Shown here: piece by piece, positions 12,686 to 24,200 of the stretch
Numbering within the stretch: position 1 is the first letter of the stretch
Layout: every line of letters begins with the position of its first letter
From: Casuarina equisetifolia
Lineage: Eukaryota; Streptophyta; Magnoliopsida; Fagales; Casuarinaceae
Assembly: GCA_028551475.1 (NCBI GenBank)
Contig: CM052361.1
Span: 1,743,501-1,807,500, forward strand
Length of the DNA: 64,000 bases
Direction: 5' to 3'
Notes under the pieces: model-generated
Database searches by the model: none
What the model saw: the letters and a program-made list of their open reading frames with translations, nothing else
What the model was told of the DNA's origin: nothing
Position numbers and translations under genes: made by a program

Positions 12686-13924
12686 TTTCTCGCAGATGTC
12701 TTCCTCCAAAGCCTCCAAAATGCGTTCTCTTTCTCTGCGCCAACAGACGATAGCAAGCGTGCAACCTCCACTGTGAAATTTACAGACCCACAATTGCTTT
12801 TTACGTGACAAGTGGATAGCCGATTCTTCGCAGTGGAAGCTGATGGCGATGAGGTGGGGCTGTTAGAGATATTGGGCTGTCAATCCCAAAGTAAGCTTCT
12901 TCGTCGGAGCGTTTGATTGGAGGGCCTATATTGCTCCCAACGAAGGCCATCGAGCACAATACCAGCGGCGCCGATGGTTTTTTCTTAATTTTTAAAGCAT
13001 TAAAACCAGATATTTATAATAAAAAAGGTTTAACTTTATCTGTTAAAATTAATTATTTAAAAAGAGAACACATCAGGAATTCTAAGTTAAAAAAATTAAT
13101 AATGTGAGATAATCACCAATCAATACATATCTCGTAACTAATCCATATATGATTAAACATAAATTAGAGATCAAACAATAATGAGATATAGTTGCAAAGT
13201 TTGTTACCTCAATTATAAGCTAGCAGGAACCACTAACCATTAGGTTCGTGTTTGATACTTGATACATGTGTAGGTATTTGAGTTATATGTATATATTAAT
13301 AATGAAATATAGTTTATCTAAGGTTTACATTTCTTGTGTGAACATAAACTAATCCATAAATAGTAGGATAAAATGACTAAACAAAAATCACATAAGCCAA
13401 TCAATAATGTGATGTTGTATTTGATGTAAGGTTCTAAACCAGAGAGGTTTAATTTTCCTTTTAATGCCAATGTTAAGAAAAATGGGAATTTAAACTAAGA
13501 AAAAAGGTAATATAAGATAATTGTTATTTAACAATGATAACAATGGTTTCAAATAAATATTATTTATGTCCAACACCTTCTACAATTCAGTGGAGCAGGA
13601 CTTCCAATTGAGAGGTAGGGGTTTAAGACACCCCTTATCCGATAAAATAAAATAAAAAATAAATGTCACTTGCCAATTTTTAACTAGATTTTCTTTTATT
13701 CAAAAGTACATACGTGTACATAAAGTTGTGGATTCAAGTGAAAAAATATTTTGAGAACAAAGCTTCTACTTATATGGACTGTCTAGAAAGTTCAATTTTC
13801 TTGTTAAAAAATATCTTGAAAAAATAGAGAAAAACAGTTTTCAAGAGGGAGGAGAGGTATATATAGTCGTGCATGGTCGGCTCTCTTGTTTGCATGGCTC
13901 TAAGCAGAGCAGAGCACCGTCCAA
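12686..13924. promoter_or_regulatory. Divergent promoter region between sulfite oxidase and PPR gene
   Basis: About 1.2 kb. The first ~170 bp should include the sulfite oxidase 5' UTR. The remainder is AT-rich with no coding signal. A good TATA box for the PPR gene, TATATATAG, sits at 13858-13866, 59 bp before its ATG. Confidence 0.5.
13858..13866 (+). promoter_or_regulatory. TATA box of the PPR gene
   Basis: TATATATAG, 59 bp upstream of the ATG at 13925. Spacing fits a short 5' UTR. Confidence 0.5.
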
Positions 13925-15439
13925 ATGTTTCCTCTAAAACCAGTCTTCTTCACCAAACGCCTGAACTTGCACTCTTTCACATCTCTTCCTCTGCCTCCAC
14001 CGACGACTAAGCCTCCTCCCCTTTCTCTCCTGGCGGACCAATGCACGTCAATGCACCAACTCAAGCAGGTCCATGCCCAGATGATCGTCTCTGCCCGCAT
14101 CCACGACGCGTTCGCCGCCAGCCGATTGCTCTCCTTCTGCGCTCTGTCGGAGATGGGAGACGTCGAGTATGCTTCAAAGCTACTCGAAAGCACGGAAACC
14201 CCGAATGGGTTCATGTGGAATACAGTTATTAGAGCTTATGCTGGTGGCTCGTCACCTAGTGAAGCTGTGGTTCTATATATAAAGATGAGAAGGCTAGGTG
14301 CTGCACCGGGTAGGCACACCTTCCCGTTTCTTCTCAAGGCTTGTTCGAGGCTTTTCTCGCTTGGGTTGTGCAAACAGGTTCACACCCACGTTGTGAAGTT
14401 TGGGTTGGACATGGATCTGCATGTGGTTAACGGGTTGGTCAGGGCTCATTCTGTCTCGAATGGTTTGGGGGATGCCCGGCTGGTGTTTGAGGAATTTCCT
14501 GGACGGAATTTGAGTATATGGACGACGATGATTGGTGGGTATGCCCAGAACTTTTGTTCGATCGAGGCTTTGGCGCTCTTTGATCAAATGGTTGCTGAGG
14601 GGTTTGAACCGAACAGTGTGACTCTGGCCTCCGTGCTATCTGCTTGTGCTCGATCTGGCGCTCTAGAACTGGGAGAAAGAATTCATGCGTACATGAAGGA
14701 GAAAGGGATTGACATAGGAGTGATTCTTGGCACGGCACTGGTTCATATGTATGCAAAGAACGGAGCAGTTTTGGCAGCTCAAGATTTGTTTGAAAGTATG
14801 CATGAAAAGAATGTTGCAACTTGGAATGCAATGATTTGTGGGTTGGCAAACCATGGACGTGCCGAAGAAGCACTCGGTCTCTTTCGCAAGCTAGAGAAGG
14901 AACACATTGTGCCAAACGATATCACCTTCGTCGGGGTTCTATCTGCCTGTTGCCATGCAGGTTTGGTTGATGTTGGACGTGAAATTTTTCATTCCATGAA
15001 AGGGATGTACGGCATTAAGCCAAAGATCGAACACTATGGGTGCATGGTTGATCTTCTTGGGAGGGCTGGGAGGCTACAGGAAGCAGAGAGATTGGTAAAA
15101 GGAATGACGTGGAAGCCTGATATGGTGATTTTGGGAGCTCTGTTGGCGGCTTGTAAAAACCATGGAAACATTGAGGTTGCTGAAAAAACGGTAAAAGAGA
15201 TGGTTGCTTTGGAACCTCATAATCACGGGGTTTATGTTGTTTTGTCTAATATGTATGCAGAGGCTGGACAGTGGGAGTATGTGTTGAGGTTGAGAAAGGT
15301 GATGAAAGAAGGAAGCCTGAAGAAAACGCCTGGGTGGAGCCTGGTAGACAGTGATACTCCTGCACATAAATATGTATCAGAAGAACAAAACTCAAAAACA
15401 CGGAAAGAAGTTTTCATGATAGATAACGATTGGAAGTAG
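13925..15439 (+). CDS. Pentatricopeptide repeat protein, PLS class, E-type ending
   Basis: Single-exon gene of 504 aa. The first ~40 residues are rich in Ser, Pro, Thr, Lys and Arg without acidic residues, as in organelle transit peptides. From LLADQCTSMHQLKQVHAQM onward come PLS repeats with signature phrases such as MWNTVIRAYA, IWTTMIGGYAQN, LGTALVHMYAKNG, TWNAMICGLANHG and VGVLSACCHAGLVD. The E region follows (MVILGALLAACKNHGNIEVAE, YVVLSNMYAEAGQWEYV) and ends near TPGWSLVD. No DYW deaminase domain follows. PLS/E proteins act as site-specific RNA editing or processing factors in plastids or mitochondria. The target RNA cannot be read from here. Short for the family but apparently complete. 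Confidence 0.9.
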   Translation: MFPLKPVFFTKRLNLHSFTSLPLPPPTTKPPPLSLLADQCTSMHQLKQVHAQMIVSARIHDAFAASRLLSFCALSEMGDVEYASKLLESTETPNGFMWNTVIRAYAGGSSPSEAVVLYIKMRRLGAAPGRHTFPFLLKACSRLFSLGLCKQVHTHVVKFGLDMDLHVVNGLVRAHSVSNGLGDARLVFEEFPGRNLSIWTTMIGGYAQNFCSIEALALFDQMVAEGFEPNSVTLASVLSACARSGALELGERIHAYMKEKGIDIGVILGTALVHMYAKNGAVLAAQDLFESMHEKNVATWNAMICGLANHGRAEEALGLFRKLEKEHIVPNDITFVGVLSACCHAGLVDVGREIFHSMKGMYGIKPKIEHYGCMVDLLGRAGRLQEAERLVKGMTWKPDMVILGALLAACKNHGNIEVAEKTVKEMVALEPHNHGVYVVLSNMYAEAGQWEYVLRLRKVMKEGSLKKTPGWSLVDSDTPAHKYVSEEQNSKTRKEVFMIDNDWK

Positions 15440-16082
15440 ATGTGTTTGTTCTTGGCATGGAGTGGAATCTCACCTCATGACATCAGACCAACCTTCATGG
15501 ATAGGGAATTGGGCAGATTTATCAACAATAGAGTGAAATATAAATCAAGTCCAAAGGTGACACCCAGAAGATCGAGAAATGGTGAGCCTCAAATTCAAAT
15601 GAGAGACCAATTCTAATAAGAATGAAATAATATAATTTATGAGTTTTCTAAGATTCAAGGAATTTCACCAATCACTTTTTGAACAATTTTCACTCTATAT
15701 CAGATGGATGCTTTCTGAGATCACATCAAAATCAAAACCAAAGGCCCTACAACGGAGGTTACAATGAAAAGAATGCAAATACTATATCTGACCAGATTTT
15801 CTGGGTCAAATTGGTGCTGCTAAACAGGTTCACTGAAAGAGTCAGTTCCAAAATAGATGACAAGGATTAGGGTTCAAACAAGAAGCCGATTCAACCCGGC
15901 CGACCATGACCATTACCTAAACTTAACCTGCATCTTGACAACGTATTCTTTAAGAAATGAACCGCCAAGGTTTGATCAGATGACAAGTTGCCACCCTCAA
16001 GAATCTGCCAATCACTTAAGCTGGACACTGGAAATGAATGTTACCGCAATAAGGATTTGAAGATAGCGCCTACATAGCCCTA
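15440..16082. other. Convergent intergenic region
   Basis: 0.64 kb between the PPR stop and the stop of the minus-strand transporter. It is likely 3' UTR of both. No other gene seen. Confidence 0.5.
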
Positions 16083-17219
16083 TCATTTCCCCACTTCTGA
16101 TTCAACTTCCTTCTGAGTGCCATTACTTTCTGTGTTGCACTGCAATTCAAGTAACTTTTGTTGTTCCTCGTCAGTCTCTTGTGCAATTACTTCTTTTACT
16201 TCTTTAGGCTTCTTGCTTGTAGACTGTTGATACATAACACCACCAAACATACAAATCAGAAGCCCCAGCGTTCCCACAAATGTTGAATGCTTGTCCCAAA
16301 CAACCAAATTAATCACAACTGTTAATAGCTTATTCACTATTCCAAGAACAGTAAACCCTGTTGCAGAAATTGCCCTCCGGCAAGAAAACCCAAAGAAAGA
16401 GATGGATAAACCAAACAAACATGATAACGCCACAGGCAAAACCACCTGGAAAGAATGCCAATCTGACTCATCGGTGATGTCATGCTTTATCTTCTTCAGT
16501 TCACCCATTATAAGCAGTTCCAAAGGAAACAATAGTAGAGCCTCGAGATTGTTGTACAATACAAGACCCCATGTATTCAAACCAATGGTCATCACTACGT
16601 GCTTTATGTAAACAAAATCAATGGACATGCTTATCAGGTAAGCTAGAGCCCAGCTATAAGCCATGACTGTGAACTGGTAATCAGTTATCACGTAAAGCAC
16701 ACTTCCTCCGAAGATAGTAACTAGTGAGATCCATGTTTTAACTGATGGCCAAGGTTGGTGCAAGAAGAGGGTCTCTCCTATTGCAACGAATATGGGGACA
16801 ACTGAACGGAAGACAATGAAAGTGTCAACATTGGCATGCAGAAGGAGCTCACTGTTGGTGAAGAGAGAGAGGTAGAATATAATTGCTGCTGGCAGGAAGC
16901 GCCACATGGTCAAAAGGTCAAGCCTGTCATACTCAATTATCTTAAGCCAACCACAGATGAGGACACCAGCTGCACTTGTGAAGTACTGTAAAGCAGTTAA
17001 CGCCCCAGGATAAGGAAATTTCATAACCGCCCATTTGTTAATGATGGAAAGCAGGGACGCAGAAAGACAATACCCAGCAGCTATACCGTAGACTGAGGCT
17101 TGCTGGAGTAAGCCACTGTACCAGTTTTTTGGGATTTCGCTGGAGGAATTAGGAGATTCTGAAACTTTTTGGATGGCAGCTGCTGTTGGATTTTCTGCAT
17201 CATTATTTTTATTCGACAT
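16083..17219 (-). CDS. GONST3: Golgi nucleotide-sugar transporter, GONST3-like
   Basis: One coding exon, 378 aa, with about ten hydrophobic segments in the drug/metabolite transporter (NST/TPT) fold. The N-tail (about 35 residues) and C-tail (about 45, acidic then VGK) are hydrophilic. Diagnostic stretches include LSIINKWAVMKFPYPGALTA, HANVDTFIVFRSVVPIF, YIKHVVMTIGLNTWGLVLYN and SATGFTVLGIVNKLLTVVIN. The GIVNK segment corresponds to the GxL/VNK nucleotide-binding motif of GDP-sugar transporters. Arabidopsis GONST3 is annotated as a GDP-mannose-type transporter; the sugar specificity is family inference. The ATG is immediately preceded by a splice acceptor (CCCTTTCAG|ATG), so the 5' UTR is spliced. 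Confidence 0.9.
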   Translation of the reverse strand: MSNKNNDAENPTAAAIQKVSESPNSSSEIPKNWYSGLLQQASVYGIAAGYCLSASLLSIINKWAVMKFPYPGALTALQYFTSAAGVLICGWLKIIEYDRLDLLTMWRFLPAAIIFYLSLFTNSELLLHANVDTFIVFRSVVPIFVAIGETLFLHQPWPSVKTWISLVTIFGGSVLYVITDYQFTVMAYSWALAYLISMSIDFVYIKHVVMTIGLNTWGLVLYNNLEALLLFPLELLIMGELKKIKHDITDESDWHSFQVVLPVALSCLFGLSISFFGFSCRRAISATGFTVLGIVNKLLTVVINLVVWDKHSTFVGTLGLLICMFGGVMYQQSTSKKPKEVKEVIAQETDEEQQKLLELQCNTESNGTQKEVESEVGK

Positions 17220-18950
17220 CTGAAAGGGAATTACAAATTATTGTCAGTCAACTTAAAAAGGCTAAAATTCTTATCATGGGTTCTACAGGATGAACTCTTT
17301 ATGTCTCTAAAAGATATTATTCCAAAAGACTACACTCCATATGCAGATGAACCCATGTCAGAAAAGTAAACACGAAAGAGCTGACTTCTCTTCTAACAAG
17401 TAACAAATTGTACAAGCCATAGATCAGCCAGGCCATATGAATATGGAATACTGACTTGTTAACGAATTCAGATCTAGACCATAGGTCTCTATCCACAGAA
17501 GGCCACAAAATCGGAAACCAACCCAACTTTTGTACAAGTACTCTGTAAGTAAGACAGAAAGCAACAGAAGAAGGAAAATGCCATAGGATGAAAAGTTTTA
17601 CATGCCTTATAAGAAGCCATATTTGTTGATTGCATAATCTCAAAAATGCTATGATGTCAAAACTATATCAAAAAGACATGAACAACTCAACACAAATTAC
17701 TTGAAGAGCCATCATTAGACATAAAAAGAGTTGAAATAACAAAGTTAAAACCTACATCTGATCATATAATAGAACCACCCAGCAACTGAAGCGAACATAG
17801 AACTTTTTTAGAGTTCAACAGTGATCCCGGTTGTAAAATTGGAATTTTCTAATATTGTATGAAACAACCAATCTGGAACGATTCTGTGGGTGAGTCTTTT
17901 TCTAACATGACTATTAGATGCTCAGAAAGACTCTAGCCTCACATGCGAAACATCTACTAACATGTCCTATAAGACAGATATCTTAAACTTTCTACCTTGA
18001 GGAAAAATGGAAGCTGACCTTTAGTGCTAATAACTACTTTTGACTCACCAAATCATTCTCTAGAATTCCAAATTGTCAATGCTAAACTACTAACATGTGC
18101 TAAAGACATACATCTTAAACTCTCTACCTTGAGGAACAACAGAAGCAGACCTTTGCTCCTAATAACTACTTTTGACTCACTAAAACATTCTCTGAAATTC
18201 CAAATTGTCAATGCTAAGCAAGCAACTGCAAACATACATCAGATTTGATTTTTCCGCATTCACTAACCAGTTATTATGCATATTAGCCCTGTACTTACCA
18301 AAGTGTCACATTATGCTGTACATCGACGGGCACCTTTTATCTAAACCCAAAAGGTAATGCAAATCTTCAATAGAGTCTCGCTCAAATATGCTACGAAAAA
18401 AATGCATAGTTGCTTAATTCCAAACTCAACTATCCAACATTGTGCGCGGGCACATCCACAAATAGAGAAATCTAACAACTATATAAGATCTTGCGTTGAA
18501 CACCGAAAATTTGAGGCCAGGGTTCAAAACTCGATTCAACACTACAACCAAATGCAGCGTCCACAAACCACAATCTTCACTCACACTATCTGATTTCTTA
18601 ATTCCACCGACGTTCGACTCATACATGGAGGATAAATTAACGCAATAAGCTCAATTAAAAAAGCTGCACCGACCATCAACCATTAGCCCTTCCGCCTAAA
18701 AGAATTCGACAGACATCCACCGCTCTTCGGTTGCACCGAAACTTGAAGAAAGTAAATGAAAGTAAAAATGTCAAGCGCTACGCTATTTGCATTCTGCTTC
18801 CACGTTACCTTTGGCAAGAAATTTCCCTGAGATCCGCGGTCCTCTAGTTTCTTCGTCGATTCGCTCAATCTCCGGTAGCCCGATAATGATCGGTCCGGAT
18901 TAAGAGGACCAAACGGAGCACCGAAACGGCAAGAAAGGGACTAGTTAAAG
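17220..18950 (-). other. GONST3 5' UTR: intron and predicted leader exon
   Basis: The acceptor abuts the start codon at 17219. The best upstream donor is CCAAAG|GTAACG, with the last exon base at 18809. The purine-mixed, non-AT-rich sequence from 18809 to about 18950 would be the non-coding first exon, and 17220-18808 the 1.6-kb leader intron. The exact transcription start is not visible. Confidence 0.5.
17954..18217. repeat. Two tandem copies of a ~132-bp unit in the GONST3 leader intron
   Basis: Unit 1 spans 17954-18086 and unit 2 spans 18087-18217. Both start CTACTAACATGT and end AATTGTCAATGCTAA. They share TCTACCTTGAGGAA and AATAACTACTTTTGACTCAC, with scattered substitutions. This is an old simple duplication. 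Confidence 0.8.
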
Positions 18951-19317
18951 CAAAAGCTGGCAGTGCCTCTAACCAGTCAACGCGGTTTCTTTCTTTCATA
19001 ATAATAAAAAAAAAAATTGAAATTATATTAAACGGGCCGGGCTTCCCTGGGCCCGAACTGGTTGGCCCGTACTACCACAGAAACCGCTACAGGACATAGC
19101 GGTTTACGTTTGAAATCCATAGCCTACGTGATTCGTTGCAAACCTTCCTTCAAGCTCTGGAACTGCCTCCACTACGCATTTCTATATCAACTTCTTCCTT
19201 TCCTTCGCCATAAAGAACGGTTTTCGATCAGAAAATCTGAGAAACCTGTTTGATGCGAAGATTTTGACTCTCTGAAATCCAGTTCGTGGTTCTTTCTCGC
19301 TGCTTGCTGGTCAAGAA
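18951..19317. promoter_or_regulatory. Short divergent promoter GONST3 / TIP5;1
   Basis: About 0.37 kb separates the likely GONST3 leader exon from the TIP5;1 ATG. Both promoters must overlap here. No clear TATA box on either side. Confidence 0.4.
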
Positions 19318-20259
19318 ATGGGTCCAACCATGCTTGCCGTCCGTTGTCAGCATTCCATCACTCCCAATGCGCTACGGTCATACCTCGCGGAGTTCATCTC
19401 CACGTTCTTCTACGTGTTTGTGGTTGTGGGTTCCGCCATGTCCGCCCGTGAGTCTATGGTGTTCCAGCATGGCTGGATAGGAATTTAGTGTTCTTTCTGT
19501 TATTGGATTCTGCTACTGATTTTTCTGTTTCTGTAGGGAAACTGATGCCTGATGTTGCCTCCGACGCGTCCAGTCTGGTCGTGGTTGCCGTCACGAATGC
19601 GTTTGCGTTGTCGTCTGCTGTGTATGTAGCGGCGAGCATCTCCGGTGGGCATGTGAATCCGGCCGTCACGTTTGCGAGGGCCGTCGGAGGCCACATCAGT
19701 GTCCCTACCGCTCTGTTTTACTGGGTTTCTCAGATGCTGGCCGCCGTCATTGCTAGCCTTCTCTTGAAGATGACCGTTGTTGGACAGGTATGCAAGCATC
19801 TTATCTGGGTTCACGTCTGGTTATTTCCCAGGAACCAAACAGAGATTCTTTTTTAAAATCATATGTTTTCTGCAGCATGTTCCGACCTACGCCATTACAG
19901 AGGAAATGACCGGGTTCGGAGCATCACTGATGGAAGGTCTCCTGACATTTGCGTTGGTCTACACTGTTTACGCCGCCGGGGACACGAGGCGAGGTGCAAT
20001 GGGAGCCATTGGACCTCTAGCAATAGGCTTCATAGCCGGAGCAAATGTCTTAGCAGCAGGGCCATTCTCCGGTGGAGCAATGAATCCAGCGTGCGCCTTT
20101 GGTTCTGCTGTCACCGCCGGCAGCTTCAGAAACCAGGCAGTATACTGGATTGGACCCTTGATCGGGGCTGCAGCTGCAGGCCTCGTCTACGACAATGTGG
20201 TGTTCCCTTCTCATGCACCGGATTCTACCAGGGGCGGCGGAGATGGTGTTGGGGCGTAG
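19318..20259 (+). CDS. TIP5;1: Tonoplast intrinsic protein TIP5;1 (aquaporin)
   Basis: Three exons: 19318-19447, 19537-19787, 19876-20259, giving 254 aa. Both NPA boxes are intact: SGGHVNPAVTFA (loop B) and SGGAMNPACAFG (loop E). Cys after the second NPA and Gly in the LAAGPFSGG turn agree with the unusual TIP5 selectivity filter. AEFISTFFYVFVVVGS and QAVYWIGPLIGAA are standard aquaporin helices 1 and 6. HVPTYAITEEMTGFGAS and the start of exon 1 match TIP5;1 rather than TIP1-4. TIP5;1 is mainly a pollen water/urea channel in Arabidopsis (family knowledge). All splice sites are canonical. Confidence 0.93.
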
Positions 20260-21289
20260 TTTGGTGCTTCTTAATTTGCTCTACTTCTGTTTCGTCAGAA
20301 CTGTAGTTTAAGCAGGCTGTTTAGCTTAATTCTCTTAATGTCAAACGCTTGTATAGATGATCTTCATACATATTCCATTATCTGTTATTTCTTAATCTTA
20401 GAAATGGTAGAAAACATTTGTCCTTCAATATCATGTAATATAGTGAAAACTTATTTCTTATTTTTCAAGACTTTTTGCATATTAGATGCAAAAAATGTAT
20501 TCTTATTTCATGAGTTAATTTTCAAATTTAACTATAATGTCATATAATTGATTAATATAAGAAATTTGTTTGATTTTAAATATTAAAATTATATTAGATA
20601 TACATAAATTATCTATTCTGTCTTACTTAACTTTAAGTTTAATGTACAATCATGAAATGCACCTAAACTCACGTATTCAATAAAAAAAACTACTTGTTAA
20701 TTGGTATGAAAAAATTGTTAGTAGTAAAAATTTGCATTTGAAAATTATAATTATTTGACAGAATTTAAAATATAGAAAATATTTTTTTGACTTATAAACC
20801 AAATTTAATGTTTAATTTTTTAATTTTGTAATAAAAGTATTTAATTTTTATCGGTTTCTTTCATAGATTGTTGAGATAAAGGTATTTAAACTGATAACAG
20901 ACAAGAGAATTGATTTACTAGCTTTATTTCAATAATAATCAATTATGGCATGTTAATATCTTATCTTGCTGCTTTGGGGAACAAGGATTTCATTTTCTTC
21001 AAAAACGGAGTAAAGCTGCTCTGCTCGGTTTTTCTCTGAGGCTAATCGGAATTTTCCTTCCATTGATTCTTACACCTGCTTTCACCACCCTCTTCTAGCT
21101 TTTTCTGTAAATCTTCTTCATCTTCTCTCGATAAATTCCAATAAGCTACCGCGCTTTCTTTTCCCTATAATTCAAGTTTCATTTTCTATGTACAAGGATA
21201 TTGATGTTTCTTGATGAATAATCTGTACCTTCAACGAAGAATCCACAGGCCTAAACCCTTCCATCCTTAAACCTCTGCAAAAGCAACGC
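20260..21289. other. Intergenic region TIP5;1 / NOA1
   Basis: Very AT-rich 1-kb spacer. The last ~300 bp become less AT-rich and pyrimidine-rich, consistent with the NOA1 promoter and 5' UTR. No other coding signal. Confidence 0.5.
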
Positions 21290-24200
21290 ATGGCTTCTCT
21301 CTGTTCTCTCTCTCTCCCTCACCACTACACTATCACTGTTGCCAAACTTCCCAGAACTCACACGAAGCCTACATTCATAGTCTGCAAATCTACCGCGCAG
21401 GACGAGCTTTCTACCCATCAGACGGCCTCAGTCTCGGAGACCCATTTCGAGGACTCTGTGCCCGGACCTGAGGGGACGGGGCCCGCTGCTCTGACGCGAG
21501 GGCAGAGGTTTCTCGAACGGCAACGGGCGCTGGAGGCCGCGAAGCTCGTGGCCAAAGAGAATAGTAGGTCTAAGGAGAAGAAGACGAAGAAAGAGAAGCC
21601 CTTGAAAGTTTCCACGGCGTTTGCTTGTTGTTATGGTTGTGGGGCTCCGTTGCAGACTTCGGAGTCCGATGCACCGGGCTATGTGGATTCCCAGACCTAT
21701 GAATTGGTACGAATTATGTTCTGAATTCTTCCACCCAAGTTGGATTTAAAGTCATTTTTATTGGTTGCTTCTTCAAGAGCTAAAAAATATGTCAGGGCAA
21801 GAACGGGAATCTCCAGTAGGTGATTTTACAAAATCAGAAGCTTTTTGCTATGTTTGGATATCAAAATCTGAAGCGAAATGTGTTTATTGGACCCGAATTT
21901 GCTTTCACCTAGGAAAAGCTGGAAATTAACTTTGCTTGTTAGACTATTGTGTGGAAAAGAAAAAAGTAAAGGGCAATTTCCTCCAAAATATTTATGATTT
22001 GGCAATCGCATCCTTTGTTCGAAATTGGTCATTTCAAATTGCATTGATGGTTATATTTCTATTTGGAGTAATTTTCGTTGAGCCTTCAAATTTTGGGAGT
22101 TGAGAGTGATTCCGAAATGTATATCATTGTGCAGAAGAAGAAACACCACCAACTTAGAACTGTTCTATGTGGCCGGTGCCGGCTACTGTCTCATGGGCAC
22201 ATGATAACTGCAGTGGGTGGAAATGGAGGTTATGCCGGTGGTAAACAGTTTGTGACAGCTGAAGAACTTAGGGAGAAGCTATCTCACTTGCGTCACGAGA
22301 AAGTTTTGATTCTTAAACTGGTGAGTGCCTCCTATCTGAGATTTTGCTTAAAATGAATGGATTACCTTGATGACCCTAGAATATGGTTAGTGTCCGGAGT
22401 TCTGCTCTAGTTGTGGTTCGTCCGGTAAGTTGCTTATTAACATATTTTTCACTTTCTTATTGGAAGAATCTATATACCTGTAGTTGAACTTCCCTATCTG
22501 TTCAAGAATTTTGTAGTTGTACTTGAACTTGTTGGTCAAGGCTCAGAAGGTATTTGGGTATATAGGTATTTGCTTTTTGTAGAAACTAGAAGATATCCCT
22601 TAAAACTTTTTCTTTTTAGCTGTGAGAAGCAGAGACTGGTGATAGTCTAGGCATCTTGGCATGTGTATGTACCAATAAAAGTATTTTCTTTCTGTCTTCC
22701 TGGTATGCAGTTCCTGAAAGCATGTGCTGTTTAGTGACATTTATGTTTGCCAGGTTAATTGATACATAGAGAATGATGAAGGAACCTTTGCCGCCTCACT
22801 GGTAGTGAGTCGTGTCCACCTTATCTGGACAAGGAATCATTGATAATCTAACAAAAAGATAGCTCACCTATTGTTGAGTTGATAAAGTGGTGGGGAAGGA
22901 AAGGTCAGATTTTCATGTATTACCTGTTGAAAGGACTCGTGAGGATTTTAATATGATCCACTATCAAATAGATTACTCATTTCTGGCTCTGGTCACATGG
23001 GCTTTTTGTCAGTTAATATCATATTTGTTGCAATCTAATTATGAAAAATGACATAAATTCATAAAGCATTGGATAGACAAGCCTCTCTAATGTTTTTTGC
23101 TAATAACATCTAGGTTGATATTGTGGACTTCAATGGCAGTTTTTTGGTACGTGTGCGTGATCTTGCTGGTGCAAATCCAATTATATTAGTTGTTACAAAG
23201 GTAATTATCTGCATGTTGGCACCTAATATTATGTATGCATTGTTTTTACTGTGTTGTGATTAAGATAATAATCAGAATTTTCACTTTCAGGTTGATCTCC
23301 TGCCAAAAGGGACTGATCTGAATTGTATTGGTGATTGGGTAGTAGAGGCCACTACGAAGAAGAAGCTTAAGTGAGTGTAGATTCTTTTTCAAGCAGAGAA
23401 TCATTTTGTGCTCTGTTTTTTGACTTGTAGTCTATAACATGAAAATAATACATGCAGTTTCCAAAGTGGAAGTCTTCTGTTTTTTGTTCTTTTTCCCTTT
23501 CAAAGACCAAAAGCGTACATGCAGCATGCTTAGGGTTGCCACTTATAGGTCTGCTATTTTCTGCAGTGTTCTGAGTGTCCATCTGACAAGTTCAAAGTCT
23601 ATGGTTGGAATATCAGGAGTTGCATCAGAAATTCAGAAGGAAAAAAAGGTTTTTATCTCCTTCACAAATGCCGTTGTAAAAGCTACTAATGTAACTTAAT
23701 AGCAAGTGGTCATTTCTGGATGTTAATGATAAAGCGTTCTTCATTCTCAGTTTCTATGTGAAAACACAGTCAATACTTCAGAAAATATCTCCAAGTCGCC
23801 ATCATTACCATTGAGAAAACCCAGGTGGGGGGCCGTATTGTATGGAACTTGAGTATGAGCATCTGGAATCTCTAGGTATCTGGCGTGTGTAGTGCCTATA
23901 TGATACAGGCCGTTCAACCTGTCTTTCTGAAACTAAACTAAAAATTAAAATTAAACTAAAAAAAATGTGTACCTTTCTGTATGTGAAAATCTTTTCTGTA
24001 GACATGATGTAAAAATGCCAATTTCCTGAACTAACTAACACTCCAGTGTGCAATGCCATTCATATTCAAACAGCACTTCCATTGGTAGATTATTTAGATT
24101 AAGTGAATGAGACATCCTAGGAAATACTTAAAATTATCTCTCTAACTTTAGGCTTTTAATTCATAAATTATATTTAAATTGGAGATGGGGAAATCGGGCA

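Noticed and set aside
12434..12811. 125-codon frame around sulfite oxidase exon 1, extending upstream of the chosen ATG
   Set aside because: Only [10 protein letters not shown] to VNAK is conserved. The extension on both sides is 5' UTR and intron 1 read through.
14294..14915. Minus-strand open frames of 97 and 158 codons inside the PPR gene
   Set aside because: Shadows of the plus-strand PPR coding sequence, with low-complexity His/Gln/Ser translation.
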